DNA from: Bubalus kerabau
Lineage: Eukaryota; Chordata; Mammalia; Artiodactyla; Bovidae
Reading direction: 5' to 3'
Assembly (NCBI RefSeq): GCF_029407905.1
Contig: NC_073646.1
Location: 15,022,001-15,086,000 of the forward strand
Length of the DNA stretch: 64,000 bases
How positions within the stretch are numbered: position 1 is the stretch's first letter; each line of letters starts with the position of its first letter. Below the pieces are notes generated by a model, which was not told where the DNA came from, ran no database searches, and was given only the letters and a program-made list of their open reading frames with translations. The translations under genes were made by a program, and so were the position numbers. This document shows, piece after piece, positions 10,055 through 24,600 of this stretch.

Positions 10055-12406
10055 GTGATGCTTGCTTTTAAAGTTTATTGACAACTGTTTGGTCCCAACA
10101 CACAAAACAGCACTTGAACCACAAAAGAAGTGTTCAAACAAAGTAGACAGTTGAGAAAAACATCTCTTCCCCCAAAATCAATTCAAAACAAACAGTGCAA
10201 GATGGGAAAGGGGGTTTTGGTGATAACTTGTCTTTTTTTTTTAAACAGATAAATCTGATATATTCTTTCCACCCAGAAATAAAGTATTTCATCGTCTTAA
10301 TTTTCATACGTCATTCTGTCACATCAATTAAGCCTCTAGATAAAAAAATAGATAGCAACTGGACTGGCCATTGTGGAGCACATTACAGACACCATGAGCT
10401 TTGCACATCTTCAAACGGTGACTGTTAAGAGTCATGCACGCGTCCCAGGCTCCTGGCGACTTCAGTGAACGGTTTGACCACACCCACACGACAGCACACA
10501 ACTCCAGTCTCTTCTTTGTCTGGTGCCCAAAGAAGCTGCTCTTTGAGGCTTTTCCAAGTGACTTGTAATGGTGCCTCGGGCATTTTTTAAAGTCCACTTT
10601 CTCTACCTTCAAACAAAACTAAAGTCCACATGTGCAAATTCAGCCTTACAAAATCTTAGAATAAGGCCACTGATGTTCTCAACACCATCTTTATCATAAT
10701 GTTTAAAAGCTTTCTAAAAAAAAGTGCACCTCTGCATTTTACTGACTGTCACACTATGTCTGTAGAGGGCATGCCTTCGGGAAGACTGAGCGCCACGACG
10801 CCTACAAGGCTTTCCCAGGGCCGCTCCATCTTGGTCGGGGCTGTGTGCTGAGAACTGGCAATCGTTGGCTTCATTGAAAAGATTTGGGGAACAAAAAATC
10901 TTACTTGTAAAAAATCTCTCAATAGCCCTTATTTTGTGGCATTTTATCAAAATGCTGGCTATGAAATCAGAGCCCATTTTCTGGCTTTCTAGAAGTTACA
11001 AAATAGAATCATTTCCCCAAAAGAAACCATCTAACTAGTGGAAGACCTTATGCCAACAGGTTTTTTCCTGCTCTATGAATGAATCCGCCTTTTTGCCTAA
11101 CAAATACAACCCATTGTAAATGTCAGGTTTCTCCAGGAGGCGTAAGAGGCCGCCAGTCACCGGACGCCTCGGCCACCTCAAGGCGAAGGTCCCTCCACAG
11201 GGCAGTGCTCCCTCAAAGGCTGGCGTTCCATAAATGCCGACATCAGACACCAAAAAACCAAACAAACCCAAACGTGCTTCCAACAGCGAGAAGTAACAGT
11301 AAAAGCAGATGCTATTAAAAGACACTGAGTTAACAGATGCAAACACACAGACACGCATACAAAGCTTCCCAACCATCAAAACCAGCTTTAAAATTACGAA
11401 TACAAGGTTAAGTTGATCAACCTTGGCCTTCCTATGTACAGATAGAATTTCTGCCTCTTCCTAAGGGAAAGAGCATCGATACCGTTCCTGTCAAAGGCAC
11501 CTCCCTCCTCACCTCTGATTTGTAATTTATGCATTTGATGCATATTCTAGAAAATCAGACTCTCTTCCCAACGCTGCCTCTCGACACACAATAATGTGTG
11601 TTGGAATTCAAATGCTGACTTTAAATTCATGACACCAAGACCATCTTCTTTTCCTTAACCTAATCCATGTCAAACTGGAACTTAACATAAAAGGGAAGCT
11701 TAAAACATCTTTGACTTTCTAGAAAGCTCAATGGAACCCCAAAGTGGAAACATTTTAAAAAATTTGAGATGAAGCCACATTTGTCAACTACAGACATAGT
11801 TAAATAAAAAAAACAAGGCACGCTTACAAGTCACATGGAAGCCAGGAGCCTTCACATCCAACCAGGACATACACTCCTCCTGCCTTGCCCACCCTTCTCC
11901 AGTGAGTGATCGCGCAGGACCACCGAACAGACTTTTGCTTCATCACATCTCGTGCATTTGATTAATACTGTCTGAACACATCAGTAAACACAGGCTTAGA
12001 GACTACGTTATGCTACATCTAAGATTTTACCACTGGCGTTGCTTGATGGAAGTTAAGACCACTTCCTTCGAGCTGAGTTCTTCCTGCTGTCTTCTTACAG
12101 AACACCATTCATTATACTTCATAATAATTAAGAAAAATTTGTTAAAATATATTAAGGATTCTTTAACAAATGCCAGGACTTTTTTTTTTTTTTCCCACAA
12201 ACAAGTGGGGGAGAAAAAGAAAAGAAAGAAAAACTTCAGCTTAAAGCTGCGTTCAATGTAAAAGAAACAAAACGTACGGAACATGTTTAAAGATGAAATA
12301 ACTGGCTTCTAGGGGGAAAACAGAAAAGGTTGTGTTTTTTTCAACCTGCTTTTGTGTGCAGAATCAGACAGTGTTTTCCCATCCTAATTCTATGTTCAAA
12401 CGAGAC
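10055..12406 (-). other. MARF1: MARF1 3' UTR
   Basis: About 2.35 kb of AT-rich, mostly unique sequence between the stop codon and a single well-placed poly(A) signal. It carries no SINE or BovB copy, unlike nearly every MARF1 intron of similar size. A run of 14 T on the plus strand at about 12,180 is read as a poly-A tract inside the UTR. Confidence 0.8.
10074..10079 (-). terminator. MARF1: MARF1 polyadenylation signal AATAAA
   Basis: Canonical AATAAA on the minus strand in the context GTCAATAAACTTT. Downstream (10,055 to 10,010 in plus coordinates) the transcript reads GTGAGTGTTCTGTTCG then a G-rich run, a typical GU/G-rich downstream element. Cleavage is expected near 10,050-10,060. I saw no other AATAAA on this strand in the 3' UTR. 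Confidence 0.85.
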
Positions 12407-12651
12407 TCAAAGCTTGGTTATAGGTGCAAAGGAAAAGTTGGCTGCCAATTTTACTCTATTTTTGGGTTGCTTTTTGGCTGGGCTTTCCATGGGGTCCTTG
12501 CTGAGCAGCGACTCTGGGGTTTCTGAGGAGGGGCTGGGAGGCGCCGGGACAGCTGCCGAGACACCAGGTGAGCTGGGATCAGGGGGCAGGTTTTCATTCT
12601 TTATTGGTACTGGAATTTCAATTTTCTCTTCTTGGTTTAAAATCATAATTT
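12407..12651 (-). CDS. MARF1: MARF1 exon 27, coding part: residues 1661-1741 and stop
   Basis: [20 protein letters not shown], then a Ser/Pro-rich stretch, and the basic end [22 protein letters not shown] with a TGA stop at 12407-12409. Acceptor tgtgtttacag. The exon continues as the 3' UTR. Confidence 0.95.
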
Positions 12652-15600
12652 CTGTAAACACAGGAAAGCAAAACATATTCAGTTCTAGGGCCTGCCAGCA
12701 GTGTTGGTTTTCAATTCCTCTCATTTCTCAAAAAATTAATCCCCAATCGTCACACACATGGTCTAATTTACACATTAGCTCTGCGGCCAATACCAGGTAT
12801 CACATAAGTCAGGTGTTTAAAAATTGCGTCTCTGCTCTTTCTTGAATTACAAAACTTCAGAGACCGTCATTTTGGGTTACAAATCAATGGGCCATCCGTG
12901 GTTTAAAAACACTTTTTTCTGCTTTCTCTGCCCATTCATTCTCTGTCAGGTAGTGAAGGACCCAGAAAGCCACATGTGACCTAAAGACTTCCAGACCAGA
13001 AGGGCCCTGGTACCAGGGAGCCCTGGCTCATTCCCCTGCTCCTAAGGGATCTAAGGTGGGGGAGGGAGGCACACGGGCAGGCAAAGCTAAGGAAGAACCA
13101 CACGGAGTCAGAAATACCCTCAGAAATCCAGGAAGAGGGACGTCCCTGGGGGTCCAGTGGTTGAGAATCCACCTGGCACTGCAAGGGACGCAGGTCTGAC
13201 CCCTGGTCGGGGAACTGGGACCTCACGCGCCATGGAGCTCTGAGCCCATGCACTGCAGCTGGAGGCCGGGCGCCGCATGAAGGATCCCGCACGATGCAGC
13301 GAAGATCCAGCGTGCTGTGGCTCAGACCCGACGCAGCCCAATAAATACACAAATGTGTATTTTTTAAACTCCAGGAAGAGAAGCAGCCCACTTTTCCTGC
13401 AGTGCCCAAAGACTATCTTTCTCTGGTTGAACCACAAATGCCAATGATTAGCCTGCTGTGTGGACAGAGCCACATCACTTGGAAGAGATGTGTCCTGTAC
13501 TTCAGGCTCCCACTGCGTGTGCGAGGGGCTCCCACACCGAAGGCTCACAGAGGCCCAAAGTGACGGCAGGCACGCAGAGCCTCAGCGCAGCTCTCAGGCT
13601 GACACTCTCGGGGGAAAAATGGACAGACCTGTCAACGCCACTCGAGATTATTTCTCTCCCCATCACACGAGGATGGCTGAACTCGTACACTAAACGAGTG
13701 TACTAAACACCAAAGCTACACCCACGAAAGAGCTACCCTCAATTTCCTATCAAGTCTAGGCTTGTAGGGATACCACCTCTGCTGTTGCCACAGCCCAGGT
13801 CTACCCAGCAGCCAGGGAGGCTCAGGTCCCCCTCTCATCTTCCAGACAAACAGCCTCTTTCAGGTTCTTTCTCTGGGTGACGGGGCCCGAGGCTGGTAAG
13901 ACTGAGGCCTGTGGTCAGCAGCAGGGTCATCCCCTGGACAGCAGTGTCAGCAGAGCAGGGAAGGACCCGTCACAGCAGAGGAGGCAACGGGGAAAGGCCC
14001 CCCTCGACACGGCAGGCGGGCTGGCCTCTCGGTGGGTGGCGATACGGCACGAAGACGAGAGGCTGGGGCTCCAGTCCTGGCTCTGCCCCTTCCTGGCCTG
14101 GCACCCTGGGGCCCAGGCCAGCCCTGCCTGCAGCACAAGCTGGGGTTCAAGATGCAGATGCCCTGTCCCTCCCCTATTCACAGCCCCCTGGAGCCCCAGG
14201 ACCCTCTGAGACCTTTAGCTCATGTCTGGTGACAGGTAGGGGTTGCCCCTGGAGCTGCTGCACTTTACAAAGTGGGGAGCACAGCCGAGGCGGCCCCCAC
14301 GTGCTGCTCCGTGGGCTCCCTGCCTGAGCACAGTTGCAGTGCCCTCAAGACCGCTGTCGTGCCCTGGCCTGCTGCTTCGCCAGCACCTCAGGCTGTGAGC
14401 CCAGCCCTGCAGGAAAGCTGACAGGAGAAGGGTCTGAGTAATCCTCACAGGTATTTTTGTGCCTGCAAAGGTAGAGTGGCTCCCTACGTCCACCACACAG
14501 TTAACGTCTTGGCGTGAAGTGTCTGCTGTCTGACTAAAGCCACGAGAACCCACTCCCCCAGGGACGCAGCGTCTCCCACCTGAAGGCTCCTGAGGGTGCT
14601 CCTCAAACCAGATGAGATCGGCAGCCTGGAGAACGACGGGATCTGGCCTCAGCTGCGGGGACGGCAGGCAGGAGGGGACGGGCGCACACAGGAGGTCCAC
14701 CGGGGAGTCGTCCGTCAGGCGCAGCAGCTCCTGCTCCGCAGGATGGGGCCCTGGGGGAGGCGGGTGGGAACGGGAGGAGGTCTGCTCAGGACCAGGCAGC
14801 CACAGCATTGCCCGAGGCGCGCCTTCTCCCTGACTCCCTGAAGTCAGGACGTACTCAAGAACGCAAGGTTTTTAAAAAAAAAAACAACCCGCTAACAGAA
14901 AGGTCTGAGTCCTCTCTCTAGTAAGTGAAAATGCTGCAGCCAGGATCGCCCGATTTGTGTTATGAACAGCAAAGGACAATTTAAAAACCCATAGCAAGTC
15001 CTTGAAGGGAGCACATGTCAGGATTAGAGGGCTCGGGTCCCAGTTCTGTCGCTGCCTCGCTGCGTGCTCTCAGGTAAGCTACTGCTTCTGGAATTTCAGT
15101 TCTTGGTTAGGATGGAGGTGACTGCTGAAGCCTGTGCTGACAGCCCGAGACGACGTGCTTTGTAGACTTGTAAGACGCTGCAGAGCCGATCACCCGATCA
15201 ACACAGAGCACAGCAGCGCCTGTAACTACTTAAAACGACTTGCAGAGCCCTAAGATAAACTGGCAATGGGCGCAGAAGTCAAGGGAGCTGATCCCTATCT
15301 TGTACACCGAGAGGGCCACATAGAGTCGGGGTGCCTTGACGGCGCTCTTCAGTTGCACTAGTGCATTCCTGTCAACTCTTGCGCAGGGAAGTCCTGCGAT
15401 CAAGACTCCCCGACACGCCTGCAGTCAGGGGTCGGGCCCGCAGCCCCCTTCCCCACCAGCCCTTGACCGCAGCTTTCAGTGCCCTTGCCCTGGCCACTCT
15501 TGGCAAGAACCTTGGGAAGTCAGTTTAGAGGAATCCCCTCACCCCCGATATCTCATCAAGCTCCTCATCCCACCCCACCCCCAACCTTTGAGGTCTAAGA

Positions 15601-18600
15601 ACCCTCTCAGGTCGGCCGGAATGCCCCGAGCCAGACATCTTCTCTTGAGTGTTTTCAGTCACTGATGCCCTGGCTCTGCTCCTTGCCTGCAGAGCTAAGC
15701 TCCATCTCCCTTTCAGAGGGCAGCAGAGTTGATCCCACTGCAACTGTCTTCAAGTATTTCAACAAGCGTCAGGATCGCTTTTCTTTAACACCTGAACAGG
15801 GCTGCCATACTGTTGTAACAGGGGCTCCCAACAGCCTTCAAGAACCTTAACTGGTCAACCATCAAATGCAGGCCAGTTTTTTTCTCTGTTATTAACCAAA
15901 CGCCAGACTCCTTTGGAAAATGTACCAACACGTCCCGTTAAAGAATGAAGACGACCTGCTGTCGTCCTTTCCTGACCCACTCTGACTCCCCCCAAGCCGT
16001 GTCCTGGCAGCGCCACCAGCCTTGGTTTTCCCTCTCTCACCGTCGCCACCCACTCCGAGTCTGAGTTCCGAGGCCGGGGGAGACTCGGGCACCTCCAGGA
16101 TGCGCTCGGGAGCTGAGGGCTGGGTCTCGTGACTGGCAGGGGAAGGACCGAGTGAATTCACGCGACCTGGAGGACAGAAAACACCCGTCAGAGGGGGAGC
16201 AGGTGACAGACCTGGGGCCTGTGAAGGGGGGGCAGGGATGGGGCGGACTTACTTTTCATGTCATTTTTTAACACTACAATTCTCTTATGACCATGTCCTT
16301 TTATCCAGACCACCTGCACACAAGACATATTACTGGTTATGAAGTGGAAAAGGAGAGGAAATAAACCCTAAAATTATACGTCTGGTAACATACTTAAACA
16401 TACTAGGATTTAAAAGTAAATTAATGCCACAGAAAATTTTTCGACACTTTGTTTTAAAACAACAGAGGATGGAGACACACACCCTTTATAAAAAGCTGTG
16501 TAGTCTTAGAAATCATGAGACTTGGTTTCACTCCTTAAGGTTCTTAAAGATGTCACCTCCCAAATACCAGCTCTGGTATATAAATGAAGTTGGTTCTCAT
16601 GCGGGAGCTCTCACCAGCTTTTCCAGATACTATGTTCGCCTTAAAAAGAATGAATGGCTCCCTCATGCCTCTCAAGCTAAAGCTCACTAAACCTAAAACA
16701 AAGGCCCCTACCTAATCATGCTGCCGCCGCCTCTGCCAAGAAAGGGCAGCAGTGGCCGGGGCTCCCAGCACTCCCCTCACAGCAGTGGCCGGGGCTCCCA
16801 GCACTCCCCTCACACGCTGCTGCCACCAAGCCCCTCACCTCGGCTCTCCTGCTGTCCCGGCCTCGTGTCCTTTCCCACTTCAAATGCCAGGCTCCTTCCC
16901 CTCCTGGTTCTCTCCACTCCTCCACGGACAGCACCCCTAGGCTCCTCTGCTCTCCCCACGGAGTCCCCGCCCGCGTAACTGAGTGGTGAGGCACCCACTG
17001 CCCCCCCCACTTCTCATTGCCCTGCGCCTGCTCACAGTGCCCGCCCCCGCCCCTCTTCATCACGTGGTTAATCAGCTTCTGAACGTCCTGAGGACTCTGC
17101 TCTGGGATCCCCATGCCTGGTCCTCCTCCGATGAATGTAGCAAAGGTTTGCAGGATGAAGAAGAAACGCTAAAATAATTCTTTTTCTTTTTTGGCCAACA
17201 GTATGTATGTTTTGAAAGGACTGGTTCAAAATGCCTGCCTTTTCATTCTGTCCAACAGAGGCCACCCTTCAAGAAACTCAGAAAACGCCCACCTGTGGGA
17301 TGGCTCCCAACAGCTCCTCCACACTACTGAAGCCATATGTCTTGGGCTGCAGTGTTTCTCCCACATACTTGCTATAGGCCATGGAAAATTCATGAAGGAA
17401 AAGCTGCTGGTAGTGGTAAGTATGAAGCAAAGACCGAACGTTCTTGGCAAACAAATACAGACTTGTTAGCTTCACACACTCCTCTGTCTTGTCATTAGTA
17501 AAAACCTGGTCCAGGAGAAAACAGCAGTATTAGAAACTTCCAGAGTGACGGGTCCTGCCTCCTGGGAGAGTGGGTCTCTAAGAGTGAAGAGAGACGCCAA
17601 GTGAAATTTGAAAATGGGTCATAAGCCAGGGATTCAAGGACGTCCTCCAAGAGAGGACTACAGCCTTGAGCAACTCTAATTCTGTCTGCAGGTCTCCGGC
17701 AGTAGATGTCTGAAGAAATGGTGTGTCAGAAAGCAAGGAAACTGGTAAACTCAGTGAAAGGAGGCAGTGAAGAGGGAGAGCTGACCCGCAGGTGAACAGC
17801 GCGGCAGCAGTGGGGACTGAGGCCACCGACCCTCATCTCCCCAGGGACACTGGGATGCGGGCGACGACTTCAGCGTCCTTTCAACAACAAAAGCACAAAA
17901 CTCTTCTGTCCTCAAGAAAGTAAATAAATCTCTTTACATAAGTCTTTAACATGCCCTCCCTGGAGATCCCTGAGAGAAGGGATCTTTCCTAGCCTTAGCT
18001 GGCCACAGGACGCCTTTTGTCCTGAAACGTCGTACAACTAGTGTTCATGTACTAGTTCATACTTGTTCTGATGTGTGTGCTCAGCATCCAACTCTTCTGT
18101 GACCCCTTGGACTGTGGCCCGCCAGGCTCCTCTGTCCATGGAATTCTGCAGGCAAGAGCGGGTTGCCATTTCCTACTCTAGGGATCTTCCTGACCCAGGA
18201 ACTGAACCCACCTCTCTTGCCCTTCCTGAACGGGAAGGCTGATTCTTTACCACGAGCGCCACCCAGGAAGCCTAGGTGTCCTTTCCAGATGGGAAACTCA
18301 CCAGAGTGTGGGTTTACAGCCATGGGGGCTGAGGAGAGGGACACCCAGAGCAGGCGGAGTTCTTGTTAAACTGACCTAACAGAAACCTTGCAGAAGGCAG
18401 GCGAGGATGATCAAACAACAATGGCAGGAAGTCCTCTCCCAACTGGGCTAGCGGGCCCATCAAGGAAGAATACCAAGGACAAGGTATGGTCTAGAAGGTG
18501 GTCAAGGGAGCTGATTAATGTTTGCCCAAGGAGAGAGCTTTTAAATTATTTAATTATCAATCACATGGCTATACGGTAACAATCATTTTCTTACATTGCT

Positions 18601-21600
18601 GATTTAGTTAATATCCTAGCTAGAATCAATTTCTTTGGGGGGGACTATATTAGGTTTCTGGTATTAAAGTTACTTCAGGTTCATAATAGAAGTGGTGTGC
18701 TTCCTTTTTTTTTTTTTTCCAGGTGACCTAGAAGAGGTTTTTAAAAAGTTAGAGTTATTTATTCTTTAGGTGAGCTGAAACTCAGTTCTTAACCCATCTA
18801 GTTCTGGTGCCTTTGGGGTTTTGGGTTTTTTTTTGGCCATACGGTGGGGCACGCAAGGATCGTACTTTTCCTGACCACACCCCCAGCAGTGGAAGCTCAG
18901 AGCCCTAACCACTGGACTGACGGGGAAGTCCCCCTGGTGCCTTTTGTCAGTAGTAAAATTTCAGTGATCTTCAGTCTAAAAAAATTTGTGTTAATTGGTC
19001 TAAGTTTTAACTTCTTAAAAATCTGGAGTAAATTTGATCTTTTTACTGGGATTTTACTTATTTCTCCTAGGAAATCAGTGACGACCTGGTGACCATCCAG
19101 TCAACCTTCCTTTCCGACCTGCATCTGACTGCTAAGTGACTTGAAGCATCACGTGAGCCGCCTAATTCAGAAAGTGGTGGCAGCGCCAGCATCCAGCCCA
19201 GCAGAGGAAAAAGGCACCTCAGTCCAAGGAGCCAGAGGCCGGGGCTCTCGTCCCGGCTTGTCACTTGCTTGGGCAGGGTGCCTGCCCCTGCCAAGGCCTC
19301 TGCTCATCTGTAAAACGACCAATCAGCCTAATCTGGACCATTCTGTGATCGAGAGATACCCGAGAGAGTGATTTTCATTACGGTAGTTCCAGAATCATTA
19401 CCATTCATACCTCAACTAAGTAAGGCAGACTCTTCAGAAGTTCGGTCAAGGTCATGAACCCATATTCACAGGGGTTGAGAGGAGTGCTGTGGGTGCTTTC
19501 ATAGTGTCTCTTGAGCTCATCGACAGAAAGGTGGGTGGTTCCCTCCCAAGACATCAACAACACCAGCAGCTGGGCAGTGAGAGCACGCAGAGACTTGCGG
19601 TTGATCAGCTGAATCTGTTTGCCAGATTCCATATCAGCAACCTGGGGGAAACAAGAATGCACCCTCTTCAGGACTCGAGAGATGGCCCGAGTCACACCCT
19701 GTTCATCTAGTTTCAGACTGGCAAGTGAGACCATCAGAGGAAGATCCGTTTTTCTGCAAAACTGAAGTACAGTGAATGGGTTTGCTGCAAGTTCTCGGGG
19801 ACCCCAGACCAACACTATGGAGCAACTGCAGAACTTTTCTCTCCTGCCCCGCTAGTCCATGATCAGAAACACCCATGGACACCACCACTCCTCCAGGAAG
19901 AGACCAGCCCGCTGACGTCCACTGGCACAGCTTATGGACTAAGGGTTGGTGTTCTCAGGGAGCAGGGGGTGGTGAGGCTGCAGTGACCCTCCACAGAGCT
20001 GCTCTGCACTTGACTCGCCCCCAAGGGTATGTCCCAGGGACCGGACACAGGAGGTCACAGGAGGCCTTCTCTGCCCAAAGGCAAGCAGCATCCCTCTAGT
20101 CCATCAGGAATGAAAAACAGCTGGTGCTGTCACGTCTGACTGTATGTCTAGTTCACAATTTTTTTTTCAGATTCTGAAGGAGATAAAGGGTTTAACTGGT
20201 TCACTGCAGAGGGAGGGAAACCTTGTGAGAGAGAAACAGGTTATCATTTGGGGACCAAACAGCACGTGAAGAAATAGGCATTTGGTGACTGAGACCTGCA
20301 GGCCTTGGTCAGGGGCGAGTCTGTGACGTGAGTCACACCTGAAGTGTAAACACGCAGAGCTCCAGGATGCACACTGCTCAAGCACGGGTAGGTGAACCAC
20401 TGCCCACCATGCTGGCGGTTTCCCCCTTTAGCTGATTTCCAGCCAGCACCATGGTCAAGAGCAGGGGCATTGGTCCCTCAGAGGCAGAGCATGGGGGCAG
20501 CACTTGACGAGCCAGTCCAATACCAGTGCGTCTCTGGTGCCGACGCCCACCCAGAGATGGGACAGGAGGCTGGTGGGTGGACTCTGACTCCACTACTGTG
20601 GTTACGGATTCAGATTCAGAACTGCAGATTGCCTCCACAGACCTGGGGTTTAATCAATCAACAGATCCAAGTCCAGGGGACTCTGAGGCATCTTCTTCGA
20701 TTATCTGCCCAGATCATTATTGAAGATTCCTGACCTAGGGTACACCCTGGAATCACCTAGTGAGCTTATCAAAAATGCCAAGGCTCAAAACACACCTGGC
20801 CTCATCTCTAAGAATCGCAGAGGCCTCGGCATGTCTCAGAAGCCCCCAGGAGACCACCGAGTGCAGCCGGGGCGGCACTGGAGCTGCTGCTTCACCACGC
20901 CACCCCAACGCCCCAGCTGCTGGCCCTCCTTCATCACGGTCGGTGGTCATGGCTTAGGGTCTTTGGTCCACTAAAGACCACCACTGCCATCATCCTGAGC
21001 AAACGCACGCCCGGGGGCCCGTCTCACACCAGGGCTTTCAGTTTCTCCATGTTCTCATCTCCAAAGACATACTTTTCTACTCTGTTCTACTCCAGACCCC
21101 AACCCAGGCCACACTGGAGACCTTATCACTGCCCACTTCCAGAATCACTCATTCAACCACCCTGCCCACCACACACACACGCATCCTGCACCCAAGGGCA
21201 GGGAGGCTAGAGCCAACACTGGGGTGGGAGACAGGAAGGCAATGTGAATGCTGAACTCTGACGCTTCTTCAGCTCTGCCAGCACAGACTCCTATTTCGTC
21301 CTGGTTCAGGAGCCCTCACCTTGCTTCACTTTGCCCTTTCATCCATCTTGGCACTGATGGGCCATTGCCTCATTAACATTCTTGTCAGTACTCTACACTG
21401 CTTTGTCCCTAGGCCTTTTCATTGCACCCCTTTGGCAAGAGCCCACCTTGAACCTTCTCCCCCTAAGCGGCTGCGCTCACCTTGCACGTAACAGAGAACA
21501 GCTCTAAGGGAACTCCCTCCTTGGCCTGGTGACACACACCAAACTCACCCCTATCTGCAGCTGCCCCACCCCTTTTCCCTTCTGTCAAAATACTAACCTC

Positions 21601-24600
21601 AGACCTATGCCTCCCTCCACGGAATGCCAACACCCACAATTCTGGCCTCCTCGGGACCCTCACCCCCTCACCCCTTCTCTCCTAAGTCCGTCTCTCTCAG
21701 GCAGCTCCTCTGTGGCAGCTCTCAAACACGCCAAGCCTCCCAGACTGGAAAGAAGACCTGCCCCTGAGTTCTCATTGGCTTGCTCAATACCGTGGTCTCG
21801 CACTCTTCTCCATCACAGGCAAACACGCCAAAAAGCTGCCAGTTATCTGCTGCCGATTTTGTGCCTCCTCGTTGCTCAGCCCACTCCACGTGGCTTCCGT
21901 CTCATGCCACCCTGACGCTGCCACTGCTCCGGCTGGCAGCACGTCGACCTGCCTGCACTCAGGCTGGCCCCAAGCTCGCAGGAGTCCTGCTGCACCCGCC
22001 CTCTCTTGGGAGAGGTGCTGCCAGCCGCCCCTCCTCCTTGGCCTTGGCCATGCCCCCCTCCAGAGTCCTTTCTGTTCTCAGCTGCTGCCTCCCTGCCTCC
22101 CGTGAAGGGTCTTCCTCCTCTAACTACCCAGCACAGAAACAGACTCCTCCCACAGCTGTGACTGGGGCGGCCACCACTCCCCACGTTTTCCTTCCATTTC
22201 TTCCTCCCTGCAGTGAGTTATCTTGGTTCTGTGACAGGGGCAGCCTGCAAACCGTCCGGCCGCTCTGCCCAGGGCTGGAGGGTTGACGCAGTGCAGGCCG
22301 GGGAGGAAGAGGCAGCCACCCTCTCCAATTCAGCCTCACCAGCACCCAAGGCAACTCTGAGCCCCAGACTGCTCCTAAATCTACTCCGTAAGTTCAGAAG
22401 GAAGTGCTATAGAACATCAAGTAACACACACTGGAAAGCAAAACTATACTCCCAATAAATATTAAAAAGAAAAAAAAAAAAAAAAAGCCAACAGGGAGAT
22501 GGATCTTAAAAAAAAAAAAGAACCTGGAAAGAAGAGAGCTGTAATTTCAGTCTCCCCAAAACTCTGTAGACAAAGATCTGTGTAGAAGGATCCAACTTCA
22601 GGTCAGCAGGACTGAGACATCTGAGAATAAACACCCTGGGATAAACAGGCGACTGCGTCGGTTCACAGATGTTACTTTGGGGAGGCTGCTAATAGACCCA
22701 CAAAGGCAATCCCCAAAATCTCACCCGCCAAACCCAAGTCATCTCTTATGACCGAATAAGGTATTAACAACACAGAACGTGTTGCACAACAGCGGTGAGC
22801 AGCGCAAGGTGTAAATACCAAAACACTAAATCATATGCAGCTATCCTAATGAGGAGTATACCACCACAAACCTCACTCTGTGAAAGAAAATAATCCCGTT
22901 ACCTTTACGACATGGCAGAGTTTCTGTGTTAATGCTGAAACTGAACTGACATCGTAGTCTTGGAGACGAAATGTGTAACCAAAAGTCTTAGCATATTCCT
23001 TAAGCAGATCTGTCATCATAAGGCAGTTATCTTTTTGGGACCGAAGGAGTTTAACGAACTGGGCAGCTAGAGCTTTGAATCGTTCAACCTCTGTCAAAGT
23101 GAGGATCTTCTCTTCTCCACATTCCAATACCTTGGAAAACACAGGAGGAGGAAAGGGAGAATGTTCATGGGATAAACTGGCATGAAAACATATACAATTA
23201 AGAACTAAGAAGCACTTCTGTCCAGTTTCAGTTTTGCAAGGTTAGAAAGTTCAGGAAATTGGTTGCACATGAGGATATCTAACACTGCTGAACTGTACAC
23301 TTAAAAACAGGCAGACAGGTAATGTGTTTTATCACACACAAAAAATTTTTAAGCACTGTGCAGGTCAAAAATGGGTGATAGCAGGGACTTTCTCAGTAGT
23401 CCAGAGGTTAAGACACCACACTTTCCAAGCAGGGAATGTGAGTGTGATCCCTGGCTGGGGAACTAAGATCCCACACGCTGCATGTCGCAGCCAAAACAAG
23501 TGTGCATGCTCAGTTGTGCAAATTTTCATCCTTTTTTGTAACTCCCACTTCCAAGGCAAAAAGGCCTAGATTTTCCTTTATTCTCCCCATATTGTTCTGA
23601 AAAATAGAATTTCTTCACTTACTTGTAAAATATCAGGTATGGCTTCAAAAAGTTCAAGTAGTTTGGTAAAACCATAGTATGCAAGTTTGCACTGCCGGCC
23701 AAAGTGGTGATGGTAAGAGGGGATAAACTTATTAAAGGGCATCCGGAAATGGGGTTGATGCCGCAGCAAATCCACAACATCTTTGGAGAACTGTTTTGTC
23801 CTTTCTATTTCATCCTGAGTACGTTCTTAAAAAACAAAACAAAACAAAAAACCCATAAACCACAATTATCTTTGACCCATTTGTATTCTCATCATTAGTG
23901 CAGTTAGTCCTATGCACTAGGACTATAAGAGATACCATCTTTACCTTCCAAACACAACCTAAAACATACTCTTCTCTCTTTCCAAATGGCTTTCAAACTT
24001 GATCTAGGGCAGAACACCAGGAAGCCATGACACACACACGCACACATACACACCTATGTGACTTCATCTCACAAGCTAGAAATAATCTCTCTAGCCCCTT
24101 CACCTCCCCAGACCCATTCCATATATATGAACATGACACACATACATATCTCTGTACTTTTGTAATCTAGAAATTATTTTATTAAATCACACTTCTGGAT
24201 ATTCATGTGCTTTGTTTATTCAGCTGCTCTTCAGTTAAAACTGCTAGCAGCAACAGGTACTAAAAGTTTAACAAAAATACAGGGGGGAAACATTTAGATG
24301 TATGTTTCTATTAAATTTTAAATGAGGATTCTAGAAATAATGACCAGTCATTTTAGCTTTGAAACACTATGACTTCATGGACTTCAGCGTCCTGCAAGAG
24401 CATAGTTTAAGAATGTTCCACACATCAACATGCGTGGAAGAACATGACTGTACATAGATTTAATTTTTCTTAGTTCCCATTTCAGACCTCAGCTGGAACT
24501 AGCAAAATGTGAAAGATGAAACATTCATTTGTGTCTTTTTTCCTTCTCAGGTGTGCAGAGGAAAACATCTTAAAAGAGTGAAAAATCAGACAAGCAACAG

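Noticed and set aside
20980..22380. C/T-rich stretch with several 80-170-codon frames in MARF1 intron 21
   Set aside because: The frames are Pro/Ser/Leu-rich and overlap on both strands, as expected from pyrimidine-rich intron DNA. Parts recall old L2 sequence. No exon is needed here to close the MARF1 reading frame.
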